This document shows, piece by piece, positions 43,921 to 52,676 of a stretch of 64,000 nucleotides of DNA (its first letter is position 1; each line of letters starts with the position of its first letter). A model generated the notes under the pieces. It was given only the letters and a program-made list of their open reading frames with translations, was not told where the DNA came from and ran no database searches. The position numbers and the translations under genes were made by a program. The stretch comes from Chthoniobacter sp. (GTDB taxonomy: Bacteria; Verrucomicrobiota; Verrucomicrobiia; Chthoniobacterales; Chthoniobacteraceae): NCBI GenBank assembly GCA_021414005.1, contig JAIOPH010000002.1, forward strand, positions 1 to 64,000, written 5' to 3'.

Positions 43921-45231
43921 ATGAAAGTTTCCGACCTGCGCGGCATCCTCCAATACGTCCCACGATTCCGTGAAAAGATCTTCGTGGTCGCGATTGACGG
44001 CGAAATCGTGGCGTCGCCGAACTTTGCCAACATCCTGCTCGACCTCGCGGTGCTGCGCTCCCTGAGCATCAAGGTCATCCTCGTCCACGGCGCGGCCCAG
44101 CAAATCGCGCAACTCGCGGCGGAGCGCGGCGTTGCGATTTCGAACTCCGACGGCACGGGCATTACGGACGATGCCACGCTCAAAGTCAGCATCGAGGCGG
44201 CGACCAACGTGATGACGGAAATCATGCAGGGGCTCACGTCCGTGGACTTGCGGGCGGCCTACGCGAACGCACTGATCGCGCATCCGGCGGGCATCCTCGG
44301 CGGTGTGGATCAGCTCAACACCGGTCGCGTGGAGCGCGTGGACACGAAGTCGCTGCACCTGTTTTTGAATGAAGGCATCATCCCAGTGATCCCGCCGATG
44401 GGATATGACGGCGAGGGGAAAACCTTTCGTGTGAACTCCGACGGCATCGCCCTCGAAGTGGCCGAGGCCATGCAGGCGATGAAGGTGCTTTTTCTCTCGG
44501 CCAATGAGGGAGTGATGGTGAACGGCGAGATCGTGGGGCAGCTCTCCATGGCCGAGGCGGAGGAGTTTGTGAAAAAGAAGCGCGGCATGATCGCGAGGAA
44601 CTTGATTTCCAAGCTCGAACACGGTGCGCGCGCCTGCCGGTTGGGCGTGGCGCGCGTGCATCTGCTCGATGGTCGCCACGATGAGGCGCTGCTCAGCGAG
44701 GTCTTCAGCCACGAAGGCATCGGCACGATGATTTACTCGAACGAGTACCAGCAGATCCGCCGCGTCTTCAAAAAGGATGTGCGCGCGATCATGACGTTGA
44801 TCCGCCAGTCGGTTCACAATGAGGAACTCGTGAAGCGGACGCGCGCGGACATCCTCGCGCACCTCGAAGATTACTGGGTGCTGGAACTCGACCGGAACCT
44901 CATCGGCTGCGTGGCCGTCCATCTTTTCCCCGAGCAGCAGATGGCGGAACTGGCGTGCCTTTACGTGAGCAAGAGCCACGAAGGCGAGGGCCACGGTCGC
45001 AAGCTCATGGCCTTTGCCGATCAGCTTGCGGCGGAGAAGGGGATGCGGAAGATTTTCGCGCTTTCAACGCAGGCCTTTAATTTTTTCCAGCAGAAGGGCG
45101 GCTTCGTCGAGGTGGGTGCGGATGAACTGCCGGCCGAACGCCGGCGCAAATACGAAGCCAGCGCGCGCAACTCCAAAATTATGCTCAAAGCCTTGCTCCC
45201 CACCGGCGCGGTCGAAACTCCGCGCGCATGA
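43921..45231 (+). CDS. argA: Amino-acid N-acetyltransferase (N-acetylglutamate synthase)
   Basis: The product is 436 aa. The ATG at 43921 begins MKVSDLRGILQYVPRFREKI. An amino-acid-kinase-like domain (to about 285) contains VVAIDGEIVASPNFANILLD, KVILVHGAAQQIAQLAAERG and GIIPVIPPMGYDGEGKTFRV. A GNAT acetyltransferase domain follows (about 295-436), with ELACLYVSKSHEGEGHGRKL as the acetyl-CoA loop and FALSTQAFNFFQQKGGFVEV. This is the classical ArgA architecture: acetyl-CoA plus glutamate gives N-acetylglutamate, the first step of arginine synthesis, usually inhibited by arginine through the kinase-like domain. Its stop overlaps the symporter start (ATGA). Confidence 0.93.
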   Translation: MKVSDLRGILQYVPRFREKIFVVAIDGEIVASPNFANILLDLAVLRSLSIKVILVHGAAQQIAQLAAERGVAISNSDGTGITDDATLKVSIEAATNVMTEIMQGLTSVDLRAAYANALIAHPAGILGGVDQLNTGRVERVDTKSLHLFLNEGIIPVIPPMGYDGEGKTFRVNSDGIALEVAEAMQAMKVLFLSANEGVMVNGEIVGQLSMAEAEEFVKKKRGMIARNLISKLEHGARACRLGVARVHLLDGRHDEALLSEVFSHEGIGTMIYSNEYQQIRRVFKKDVRAIMTLIRQSVHNEELVKRTRADILAHLEDYWVLELDRNLIGCVAVHLFPEQQMAELACLYVSKSHEGEGHGRKLMAFADQLAAEKGMRKIFALSTQAFNFFQQKGGFVEVGADELPAERRRKYEASARNSKIMLKALLPTGAVETPRA

Positions 45232-46859
45232 TGGGCGGAATCTGGATGGATGTGGTGGTGCTGGTGGCCTACTTCGCGGTCATCATCGGCATCGGGCTTT
45301 CGCAGCGCTCGAAAAGCGGGAGCATGGAGGGGTTCGCGCTGGGCGACCGGCAGACACCGTGGTGGGCAGTGCTGGCCAGCATCCTCGCCGCGGAGATCAG
45401 CGCCGCGACATTCCTCGGCGCGCCGGAGAGCGGCTTCAGCGAAGGGAACTGGACCTACGCCCAGTTCTCCATCGGCACGATCCTCGCGCGGATCATCGTC
45501 AGTTTCCTGTTCATCCCGCTTTTCTACCGGCACGGCGTCATTTCGCTCTACGAATTTCTGGAGACGCGGTTCGGACGGCGCACGCGCACCTGGGCTTCGG
45601 CGACGTTCCTCGTCACGCGCGTGCTTGCGATGGGCACACGACTCTACGTCAGCGCGATCATCCTCGTCCTCGCCTGGCAGCTCTGGCGTGGCACACCAGT
45701 GGATGCTTGGGAAAAATTTTGGATCTTCGCCGCCGCAGTCGTGCTCGTCACCCTGCTGACCGCACTTTACACTGCAGTCGGCGGCATCCGCGCAGTTATC
45801 TGGACCGACTTCATTCAGGTCGGTGTGCTCATTGCCGCGCTCGGTTTCTCGATCTTCTTCCTGCTTCAAGCGATTCCCGGCGGCTGGAGCACGGCCGCAC
45901 AACATTTTCAGCGGCCGCTTTTCTGGAATTTTGCCAAGCCGTCGGCTGATCCCGGAGTGTGGGCGTGGATCAAAAACGTGCTTACTTCCGAGTACACGAT
46001 CTGGGCGGCGGTGATAGGCAGCACTTTCGTCACCATGTCCACGCACGGCATCGATCAGGATACCGTGCAACGCATGCTCACCGCGAAGAACCGGCGCGAG
46101 AGCGCGAAGGCCACCATCCTCTCCGGCCTCGCGGATTTGCCCGTTGTCTGTTCATTCATCCTCGTAGGAATTCTCGTCGCGACGTTTTACAAGACAGGAC
46201 AGTCACTGCTGCCCGCAGGCGTTGCCGGACGCGAGGCATTTCCCTATTTCATCCTCACGCAGATGCCAGCGGGCATGCGCGGGCTCGTGGTCGCCGGCAT
46301 CATGGCCACCGCGATGGGCTCGCTCAGCACGGCGCTAAATGCGCTCGGTACAAGCTTCGCGCGGGATTTCGTGCTGCCGCGCAAGGAGGCGCTCAGCCCG
46401 ATCACCGAGGCCGAGCGTGTGCGCGTGCTCCGTTGGAGCACGGTGCTTTTTGCCGGACTCATCATCCTCGTTGGTCTCTCCACCGCCTACTACATGGCAC
46501 ATCATCCGAAGGCTGCGATTATCCCACTTGTCCTCGGCATCCTCGGTTTCACGTTCGGCTCGTTGCTCGGCGTCTTCCTCGTCGGTGTGCTCACGCGCAC
46601 GCGTGGCAGCGACTTCGGGAATGTGCTGGGGATGATCTGCGGTTTCGCCGCGGTCATCTTTTTCAGCAATGGCGATCTGCAAAAGCTGGTGGGCTTCGCG
46701 ACAGCAAGCGCGGACGGCCAGCCCGAACCGCTGCTCGTGCTGGCCTTTCCCTGGCGGATCACCCTCGGCACCTTCGTCACGATCGGCGTGGCGCTCTGTT
46801 TCCGAACCTCGGAAGCGGCGCGCGCCACCATGCGCTCCGAGGTCGCTACGCACACGTAA
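45228..46859 (+). CDS. Sodium:solute symporter (SSS family)
   Basis: The product is 543 aa with about 13 hydrophobic helices. Family features: MDVVVLVAYFAVIIGIGLSQ, FALGDRQTPWWAVLASILAA, EISAATFLGAPESGFSEGNW, the sodium-site helix TALYTAVGGIRAVIWTDFIQ, HGIDQDTVQRMLTAKNRRES and VVAGIMATAMGSLSTALNAL. It takes up a solute with Na+. Relatives in this phylum carry sugars, sialic acid or organic acids, and the substrate cannot be fixed here. The ATG at 45228 overlaps the argA stop, so the two are coupled; a functional connection to arginine synthesis is not obvious. Confidence 0.92.
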   Translation: MMGGIWMDVVVLVAYFAVIIGIGLSQRSKSGSMEGFALGDRQTPWWAVLASILAAEISAATFLGAPESGFSEGNWTYAQFSIGTILARIIVSFLFIPLFYRHGVISLYEFLETRFGRRTRTWASATFLVTRVLAMGTRLYVSAIILVLAWQLWRGTPVDAWEKFWIFAAAVVLVTLLTALYTAVGGIRAVIWTDFIQVGVLIAALGFSIFFLLQAIPGGWSTAAQHFQRPLFWNFAKPSADPGVWAWIKNVLTSEYTIWAAVIGSTFVTMSTHGIDQDTVQRMLTAKNRRESAKATILSGLADLPVVCSFILVGILVATFYKTGQSLLPAGVAGREAFPYFILTQMPAGMRGLVVAGIMATAMGSLSTALNALGTSFARDFVLPRKEALSPITEAERVRVLRWSTVLFAGLIILVGLSTAYYMAHHPKAAIIPLVLGILGFTFGSLLGVFLVGVLTRTRGSDFGNVLGMICGFAAVIFFSNGDLQKLVGFATASADGQPEPLLVLAFPWRITLGTFVTIGVALCFRTSEAARATMRSEVATHT

Positions 46860-47294
46860 CATCGGTAAAACTCCGCGAAGTCCGATGCCTTCAAGGCTCG
46901 CCGGTCGGTCAACGAAAAAACGTGCGATTTTAGGAAAATAGTTGGGCCGAAAATGGCAAATTTTCTTGGCGGGAGGAGGGCGCAAAAATAGTCTCAAGCC
47001 CAGCGGCGGAAAGAGAAGCCAACCGCTGTGAATAACTTGTGAACAAAGACCAAAAACCTTACGCCTCGGAAACCGGCAAGCCCGGCCCTCGGGCCCGTCG
47101 CCCGGTACGCCCCCGGAGCGCGCTGGCATCGGCGTTCCACAGTTTTGAGATTTTCAAATCACTGGGATGCAACATTTTGCGACAGACATTTTTCGCGACG
47201 GTCGATTCCTCTTTCCGTCCGCCCGCATTTTCCCGTCACCCTTTCTCCGGTTTCGCGCCGGATTTTTTCCGATTCCTAAACGCCCTTAACCACT
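46860..47294. other. Putative origin/dnaA control region (435 bp, no gene)
   Basis: No coding ORF is evident between the symporter and dnaA. It holds two adjacent DnaA-box-like sites at 47027-47035 (TGTGAATAA, matching TTATNCACA on the complement) and 47038-47046 (TGTGAACAA, one mismatch). A perfect TGTGGATAA lies at the right end. AT-richer patches occur at about 46925-46965 and 47140-47200. The position directly before dnaA-dnaN-recF is typical of bacterial origins. Three boxes is few, so it may be only a dnaA promoter region. Confidence 0.55.
47027..47046 (-). promoter_or_regulatory. Two tandem DnaA-box-like sites
   Basis: TGTGAATAA (47027-47035) is a consensus DnaA box on the minus strand. 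TGTGAACAA (47038-47046) differs by one base. Spacing is 11 bp start to start, about one helical turn, in the same orientation. Confidence 0.65.
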
Positions 47295-47302
47295 GTGGAT
47301 AA
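47294..47302 (-). promoter_or_regulatory. Perfect DnaA box overlapping the dnaA start codon
   Basis: TGTGGATAA is the exact complement of TTATCCACA. Its second to fourth bases are the GTG start codon of dnaA, so DnaA bound here would block initiation or late transcription of its own gene. Confidence 0.75.
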
Positions 47303-48668
47303 ATCACTGAAAAAAGCCGATCTTAAGGCGACTTGGAACGCCATTGCAAAGGCCCTCAAGGCCGATGTCAGCGCGGATACTTACAACCGCTGGTTTAAGG
47401 ACATCGACCTTGTGGAACTCACCCCGGAAAACCTCACCCTGCAGGTTCCGAACAACATCTACCAGCTCTGGATCGAAACGAACTACATCAGCCTCCTCCG
47501 CGCCGCCGTGCTCCTCGTGCTGCAAGGGGCGCGTGAAATCGGTTTTGTTTTTGCCGGCGAGAGCACTGAAATCCCGGACGCCGCTCCCGAGCCGAGCGTG
47601 CCGGAGAAATCCGTGACCGAGCCCGAGACCACTGCCGAGTCGCGGCCGAACGGGATGAATCCGCGCAATACGTTCGAGGCGTTCGTCGTCGGGACAAACA
47701 ATCAGTTTGCCCAAGCCGCGTGCAAGGCCGTGGCCGAGGCGCCCGCGCGTACTTACAATCCGCTCTTCATCTACGGCGGTGTCGGCCTCGGCAAAACGCA
47801 TCTCCTGCACGCCATCGGCTACGCTATCGCCGCCAGGCGCAAGGCCAAGGTCGTGTATATCACCAGCGAGAACTTCACGAACGAGTTTATCGACGCGATC
47901 CAGAACAACACGCTCATCAAGTTCCGCAAACGCTACCGGCAGGCCGACGTGCTGCTCATCGACGACATCCAATTCCTTGCTGACAAAGGACGCACACAGG
48001 AGGAATTCTTTCACACCTTCAACACCCTTTTCGACGGCCACAAACAGATTGTCCTCTCCAGCGACCGCCCGCCTTCGGAAATCGCCAGCCTCGAATCGCG
48101 CCTCGTCTCACGTTTCGAGTGGGGCCTGACCGCCGAACTGCAAGCGCCCGACGTGGAAACGCGGGTCGCCATTCTCCGCAAAAAGGCGCTCGGCCTGAAC
48201 GTCAGGCTGCCGCATTCCCTCTTCGACTTCCTTGCCGAGCGCATCCGCTCGAACGTCCGGCGTCTCGAAGGTGCCCTCACGCGGGTGGCCACCTACGTTT
48301 CGCTCCACGAGGGACAGATTCCGGAGAATGAAAAGATCGAGCATCTGCTCCGGGACATCCTCCACGAAGAAGCGCGCCGGGCCATTACCATCGATCAAAT
48401 CCAGCGCCGCGTGGCTGAGCACTTCGACGTGCGCCTCGCCGACATGACCAGCAAACGCCGCCCGGCGAACATCGCCTTTCCGCGGCAGATCGCCATGTAT
48501 CTCGCCCGCGAGCTGACGAAAATTTCGCTCAGCGAAATCGGCGACGCCTTTGGCGGGCGCGATCACGGCACCGTGCTCCACGCGCATCGGCTCGTGAAAG
48601 CGCGCATGCTCAAAGACGACAAGACCCGCAACGTGGTCTCGTTTCTCGACAACCAGCTCTCGCGCTAA
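47295..48668 (+). CDS. dnaA: Chromosomal replication initiator DnaA
   Basis: The product is 457 aa, starting at GTG 47295 (VDKSLKKADLKATWNAIAKA). Domain I is at 1-90 and a polar linker with PEPSVPEKSVTEPETTAESR follows. The AAA+ domain begins RNTFEAFVVGTNNQFAQAAC, with Walker A GGVGLGKTHLLHAI, Walker B VLLIDDIQFL, LSSDRPPSEI and the arginine-finger region ESRLVSRFEWG. The C-terminal helix-turn-helix ends with the DnaA signature GGRDHGTVLHAHRLV (box-recognition residues RDH). It unwinds the origin when ATP-bound. The position with dnaN and recF downstream is canonical. Confidence 0.98.
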   Translation: MDKSLKKADLKATWNAIAKALKADVSADTYNRWFKDIDLVELTPENLTLQVPNNIYQLWIETNYISLLRAAVLLVLQGAREIGFVFAGESTEIPDAAPEPSVPEKSVTEPETTAESRPNGMNPRNTFEAFVVGTNNQFAQAACKAVAEAPARTYNPLFIYGGVGLGKTHLLHAIGYAIAARRKAKVVYITSENFTNEFIDAIQNNTLIKFRKRYRQADVLLIDDIQFLADKGRTQEEFFHTFNTLFDGHKQIVLSSDRPPSEIASLESRLVSRFEWGLTAELQAPDVETRVAILRKKALGLNVRLPHSLFDFLAERIRSNVRRLEGALTRVATYVSLHEGQIPENEKIEHLLRDILHEEARRAITIDQIQRRVAEHFDVRLADMTSKRRPANIAFPRQIAMYLARELTKISLSEIGDAFGGRDHGTVLHAHRLVKARMLKDDKTRNVVSFLDNQLSR

Positions 48669-48706
48669 AGGCTCTCGCGGGCACAATCCGCGATGCGCGT
48701 GGGAAA

Positions 48707-48734
48707 AATGATTGCAGCGTTTGGGGCAATCATT
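48707..48734 (+). other. Hairpin between dnaA and dnaN
   Basis: Perfect arms AATGATTGC (48707-48715) and GCAATCATT (48726-48734) flank a ten-base loop, 26 bases before the dnaN ATG. There is no T-tract, so it is not a classical terminator. It could be an operator, an attenuating structure or chance. Confidence 0.45.
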
Positions 48735-48760
48735 CATCTACAACGCCCATTCCAATCCCT

Positions 48761-49855
48761 ATGAAATTTAGCGTCAGCAAAGAGAAGCTCCTCGCAGGTC
48801 TGCAAACCGTTCAAAACGTCGTTAGCACGCGGACCACGCTTCCGATTCTTTCCAATGTCCTCCTCCAGGCCACCGATGGCCAGCTTCGCCTGACCACCAC
48901 CGACCTCGATGTTGGCGTGAGTGGCGTTATTGATGCTCAGGTCGAGAAACCCGGCGCGACCACCCTGCCGGCCCGACGCCTTGCCAACATTGTCCGCGAA
49001 CTCCCCGCCGCCGAGGTCCAGATCGAAATTGATTCCAAAAACGTCGCCTCGATCCGCTGCGGCCAGAGCTTTTTCAAGATCCTCGGCCTACCCGAAGAGG
49101 AGTTTCCGCCGCTGCCGAAATTCGAAGGTGCCAAGACCTTCACCATCCACCAGCAGGCGCTCCGCGACGCGCTGAAAAAAACAAGCTACGCCATCTCCAC
49201 CGACGAGACGCGCTATGTCCTCAACGGCATCCTCTTTTCCTTCAAGGAAAACAAACTCACCATGGTAGCCACGGATGGCCGCCGCCTCGCACTCGTGGAT
49301 CTCGAAGTCGAATTTCCCCGCAGCAGCGAAGGCGAGCCCATCGTGCCCACCAAATGCGTGACTGAACTGGGCCGGTTGCTCGGCGACGAAGGCGACGTCC
49401 GGGTGAGCGTGGGCGACAGCCAGATCTCGTTCGAAATCGGCGGCACCCTCCTTGTTTCCAAACTCATCGAGGGCAACTACCCGAACTATCGTCAGGTCAT
49501 TCCCGGCGAAGCCAAAGAGCGCATCACCCTTGAACGCGAAACCTTCCTAAACGCCGTCCACCGCGTCTCCCTGCTCTCGAGCGAGAAGTCGAATTCCGTG
49601 AAACTCGTGTTCACGAAAAATAACATCGAGATCGCTGCCAATACCCCCGACATCGGTGAAGCCCACGAGTCGCTTCCCGTCGCCTATAAAGGCCGGGAAT
49701 TCTCCATCGCTTTCAATCCCGAGTTCCTCCAAGCGCCCCTCCGGGCTCTTCCGAATGACGAAATCTTCCTCGACCTCATCGACGAAATGAGCCCCGGCGT
49801 TATCAAGATTCAGAGCCCCTATCTGTACGTCCTGATGCCGATGCGCATCAGTTAA
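48761..49855 (+). CDS. dnaN: DNA polymerase III beta sliding clamp
   Basis: The product is 364 aa, with the three pseudo-repeated clamp domains: MKFSVSKEKLLAGLQTVQNV, TTLPILSNVLLQATDGQLRL, then FTIHQQALRDALKKTSYAIS with ATDGRRLALVDLE, and ITLERETFLNAVHRVSLLSS. The C-terminus SPYLYVLMPMRIS forms the protein-binding groove contacted by polymerase and other clamp-binding peptides. It dimerises into a ring that gives processivity. It follows dnaA by 92 bp, a gap containing a hairpin. Confidence 0.98.
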   Translation: MKFSVSKEKLLAGLQTVQNVVSTRTTLPILSNVLLQATDGQLRLTTTDLDVGVSGVIDAQVEKPGATTLPARRLANIVRELPAAEVQIEIDSKNVASIRCGQSFFKILGLPEEEFPPLPKFEGAKTFTIHQQALRDALKKTSYAISTDETRYVLNGILFSFKENKLTMVATDGRRLALVDLEVEFPRSSEGEPIVPTKCVTELGRLLGDEGDVRVSVGDSQISFEIGGTLLVSKLIEGNYPNYRQVIPGEAKERITLERETFLNAVHRVSLLSSEKSNSVKLVFTKNNIEIAANTPDIGEAHESLPVAYKGREFSIAFNPEFLQAPLRALPNDEIFLDLIDEMSPGVIKIQSPYLYVLMPMRIS

Positions 49856-49980
49856 TCTCCGAGAGGAATCGGCATCACGGACGGAGAGTTTCGCATTCAC
49901 CATCGCAGGCGCGGAGCGAGTTGGCGTCGTTGTCGGGAAACATCGTGAAGATGGAGCGGTGAAGCTCTAAATTCTGGCGC

Positions 49981-51006
49981 GTGCTTTCCGCTCTCAAAAT
50001 CCGCCATTTCCGCTGCTTCGAAGCATTCACGGCGGAATTTGCACCGGGGATGAATTTCATCGTGGGCCCGAATGCGCGCGGAAAGACCTCGCTGTTGGAA
50101 GCCGCGTGCATCCTGTTGCGGTTGCAATCGCCGCGCGTCACCCGCCTCGCCCATGTGATCCAACACGAGCGGCGCGGACTGGTGGTGGACGGATATTTCG
50201 CCGAGAGGCATCTGCAGTTTTACCTCAGTCGTGAGCGGAAAAAGCTGGCGCTGGACGAGGTGGAACAGAAGACGGCGCGCGAGTATTTGGAAGTTGCCCG
50301 GCTGGTTTATTTTGGCAATCGCGACATCGAACTGGTGCGTGGGGCAGGGGAGGGACGCCGTCGGTTTCTCGATTTCGTGGCGGGACAGCGCGACTCCACC
50401 CACCGGCGCGCATTGCGGGATTATGAGCGGGCGCTGCGCTCGCGGAATTTGCTGCTCAAAGCGGCGGCACCGCGCTGGCGGGAGATCGCGGCTTTTGACG
50501 AACCGCTGCTCGCTGCTGGTCAGCGCGTCGCGGAGGCGCGGATGGTCTTGGTCCGTGATCTGCAGGAGCCCGTGGCGGCGGCGCACGCCGCGATCAGCGG
50601 AGCACGCGAGGCGCTACGAATCGAACTGGTGCCGGGCAGCGGCAATGACTTCACGGCAACGCTCACCGAGGCGCGGAAGGAGGATGGGCGGCTGCGCCAG
50701 ACGACCGTCGGTCCGCATCGCGATGACGTGGAATTTTTCCTCAACGGACAGTCCTCCGCCTTTGCCAGCGAAGGGCAGCAACGCACGCTCGCACTCGCGC
50801 TGAAACTCGGTGCGGCGCGGCTGCTGGAGGAGCATTTTGCCACGCCGCCAGTGCTGTTGCTCGACGACATCTTCGGCGAACTCGATCTCGCGCGCCGCGC
50901 GGCCCTGCTCGGCGCTCTTCCGGCGGGCGCGCAAAAGCTCATCACCACCACGCACCTCGACTGGATGTCGCCGGAAACCGCAACGCAGGTGCTCCGACTG
51001 GCATAA
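49981..51006 (+). CDS. recF: RecF recombination mediator ATPase
   Basis: The product is 341 aa from GTG 49981. It is SMC-like with Walker A GPNARGKTSLLEAACILLRL, the ABC-type signature region FASEGQQRTLALALKLGAAR and Walker B PVLLLDDIFGELD followed by a D-loop. The N-terminus LSALKIRHFRCFEAFTAEF is typical. It loads RecA at single-strand gaps with RecOR. It completes the dnaA-dnaN-recF group; gyrB does not follow, as a polysaccharide-related gene on the other strand comes next. Confidence 0.95.
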   Translation: MLSALKIRHFRCFEAFTAEFAPGMNFIVGPNARGKTSLLEAACILLRLQSPRVTRLAHVIQHERRGLVVDGYFAERHLQFYLSRERKKLALDEVEQKTAREYLEVARLVYFGNRDIELVRGAGEGRRRFLDFVAGQRDSTHRRALRDYERALRSRNLLLKAAAPRWREIAAFDEPLLAAGQRVAEARMVLVRDLQEPVAAAHAAISGAREALRIELVPGSGNDFTATLTEARKEDGRLRQTTVGPHRDDVEFFLNGQSSAFASEGQQRTLALALKLGAARLLEEHFATPPVLLLDDIFGELDLARRAALLGALPAGAQKLITTTHLDWMSPETATQVLRLA

Positions 51007-51063
51007 CTGAGGCTCGGTCGTGAAGATGTTGCGCGGGGCGCAAACGGTCGCGGTCTCGACGCC

Positions 51064-52656
51064 TTACCAGTTGTCGGTGCGGAAAGGCGACGCTGGAAGA
51101 CCCTGGCAGTTGTAGAGATTGGCCCCGTCGGGATTCATCTCAAAGGCGTAGCGCACGGCGACGGGGGCTTTCACATCGGGCGACGAGACGACGACGGTGT
51201 TGCCCTCGATCACGGCCTCGGCCCAAAACCATTTCTTGTCTTCCCCGGCGATGGCGAAGCGCTTGAGCTTTTCATCCTTGGCTTCGGTCGTGGGATTGCG
51301 GCCTTCCTTTTTCCCGACCATCAGGCCCGAGCCGGTGTAGTCGAAAGTCAGCACCGCTTTGCCGCCGTCAATCTTGAGCGCCTTGAAGAGCGGCCCGGAA
51401 GCCACCACGCCTTTTTGCGCGTAGTCTTTGGCCAGCGCCCACTGGGCGAGCCGCACGCCGACGTCGTATTTGTTCTTCGGGTGAATGTCGGGCGCCTGGG
51501 CGAGAGGAGCGTTGTCGATGATTACAGCCATGCCGGTGTTCGGCACGGTGAGCGTCTTCAACTGAGCCTCGCGCAACTTGGCCCAGCCATTGCCGCCGGC
51601 GGGGTCTTGCGTGGGGTTTTGGAAATTCGCGAGCTGCACAAAGTAGAAAGGGAAATCGCCCTGCGCGAAGTTTTTGCGCCAGCCGCCGATGAGGGCTTGT
51701 TTCTTTTGAAAGTAAGTCTCGCCTTCGGTGCCGTTCGACTCGCCCTGGTACCAAAGCGCGCCTTTGATCGGCATCTGGACGATCGGATGGATCATCGCGT
51801 TGTACATCACGCTCCAGTCGCCCTTGCCGGCCGGAAGCGCAGGCATGGCGGGAGGAGGCGTGACCTTGCCACCGGCGGCGAGGCTCTTCCGCGATTGGGC
51901 GATCCAGTTTTCCATGTCCGTCAGCACTTTGGGTAACTGCTCTCGATAGTTCTTCATCGCTTCCAGCTTTCCGGCGATCTCCGGGCGCAGCGCCTCCACC
52001 ATTTCGAGCCCTTCCGGCGCCGTCCACGGCTCGACTCTCGTGCCACCCCAGTTGGAATAAACGAGCCCGATCGGAACGCCCGTCTTTTGGTGAACCTCAC
52101 GGGCGAAATAGAAGCCGGCGGCAGTGAATCCCCCCGCAGTGGCCGGAGAGCACACCTGCCAGGGCGTAGCGGTCGGCGCGTCCGTCTCAGGCTGGTCAGA
52201 CTTGGTCTGCCGAAACTTGATCTGGCGAATCTTCGGCAGGTCCGCCGCTTTGATATCCTCTGGAGCCCCGAGACTCTGCCCCAGCGTCCACTCCATGTTC
52301 GACTGTCCGCCACAGACCCAGATGTCGCCGACGATGATGTTCTTCAAAGTGACGCTGTTCTTACCGGTGATGCTCAGCTCCAAGTTGTCGCCCTCCTTGA
52401 GCGCGGGAAGCTCCACTTTCCAGACGCCGCTCGCATCGGCCTTGGTCGCGGCGGTCTTTCCGGAGAGTGCCACGCTTACAGCCTCACCCGGCTCAGCCCA
52501 GCCCCAGACGCGCACGGCCTTGTCGCGTTGCAGCATCATGTTGTCGGTGAAAACGCGCGGCATGCGGACATCGGCCGCGGCGGGCAGTGCGGCGACAACG
52601 GCGGCAGCGGCGAGAGCCAGATTGATGGTGCGGCGACGGAAGGTGGACTTGGTCAT
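51064..52656 (-). CDS. Secreted sialate O-acetylesterase (SGNH hydrolase)
   Basis: The product is 530 aa with a signal peptide (INLALAAAAVVAALPAAADV). A beta-sandwich N-terminal part (MPRVFTDNMMLQRDKAVRVW, GKTAATKADASGVWKVELPA) precedes the SGNH catalytic domain. That domain has the nucleophile in IWVCGGQSNMEWTLG, the block WYQGESNGTEGETYFQKKQA and a late Asp-x-x-His block IDNAPLAQAPDIHPKNKYDV. It removes O-acetyl groups from sialic acids or acetylated glycans outside the cytoplasm. It lies 20 bp downstream of the sulfatase on the same strand, so the two probably form an operon attacking a sulfated, acetylated polysaccharide. Confidence 0.93.
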   Translation of the reverse strand: MTKSTFRRRTINLALAAAAVVAALPAAADVRMPRVFTDNMMLQRDKAVRVWGWAEPGEAVSVALSGKTAATKADASGVWKVELPALKEGDNLELSITGKNSVTLKNIIVGDIWVCGGQSNMEWTLGQSLGAPEDIKAADLPKIRQIKFRQTKSDQPETDAPTATPWQVCSPATAGGFTAAGFYFAREVHQKTGVPIGLVYSNWGGTRVEPWTAPEGLEMVEALRPEIAGKLEAMKNYREQLPKVLTDMENWIAQSRKSLAAGGKVTPPPAMPALPAGKGDWSVMYNAMIHPIVQMPIKGALWYQGESNGTEGETYFQKKQALIGGWRKNFAQGDFPFYFVQLANFQNPTQDPAGGNGWAKLREAQLKTLTVPNTGMAVIIDNAPLAQAPDIHPKNKYDVGVRLAQWALAKDYAQKGVVASGPLFKALKIDGGKAVLTFDYTGSGLMVGKKEGRNPTTEAKDEKLKRFAIAGEDKKWFWAEAVIEGNTVVVSSPDVKAPVAVRYAFEMNPDGANLYNCQGLPASPFRTDNW

Positions 52657-52676
52657 GTTGGGTATGGATTGAAAAG

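Noticed and set aside
46860..47294. A plus-strand frame of 87 codons at 47039-47302 running into dnaA
   Set aside because: It lacks coding character and motifs and overlaps the DnaA-box region; treated as control sequence.
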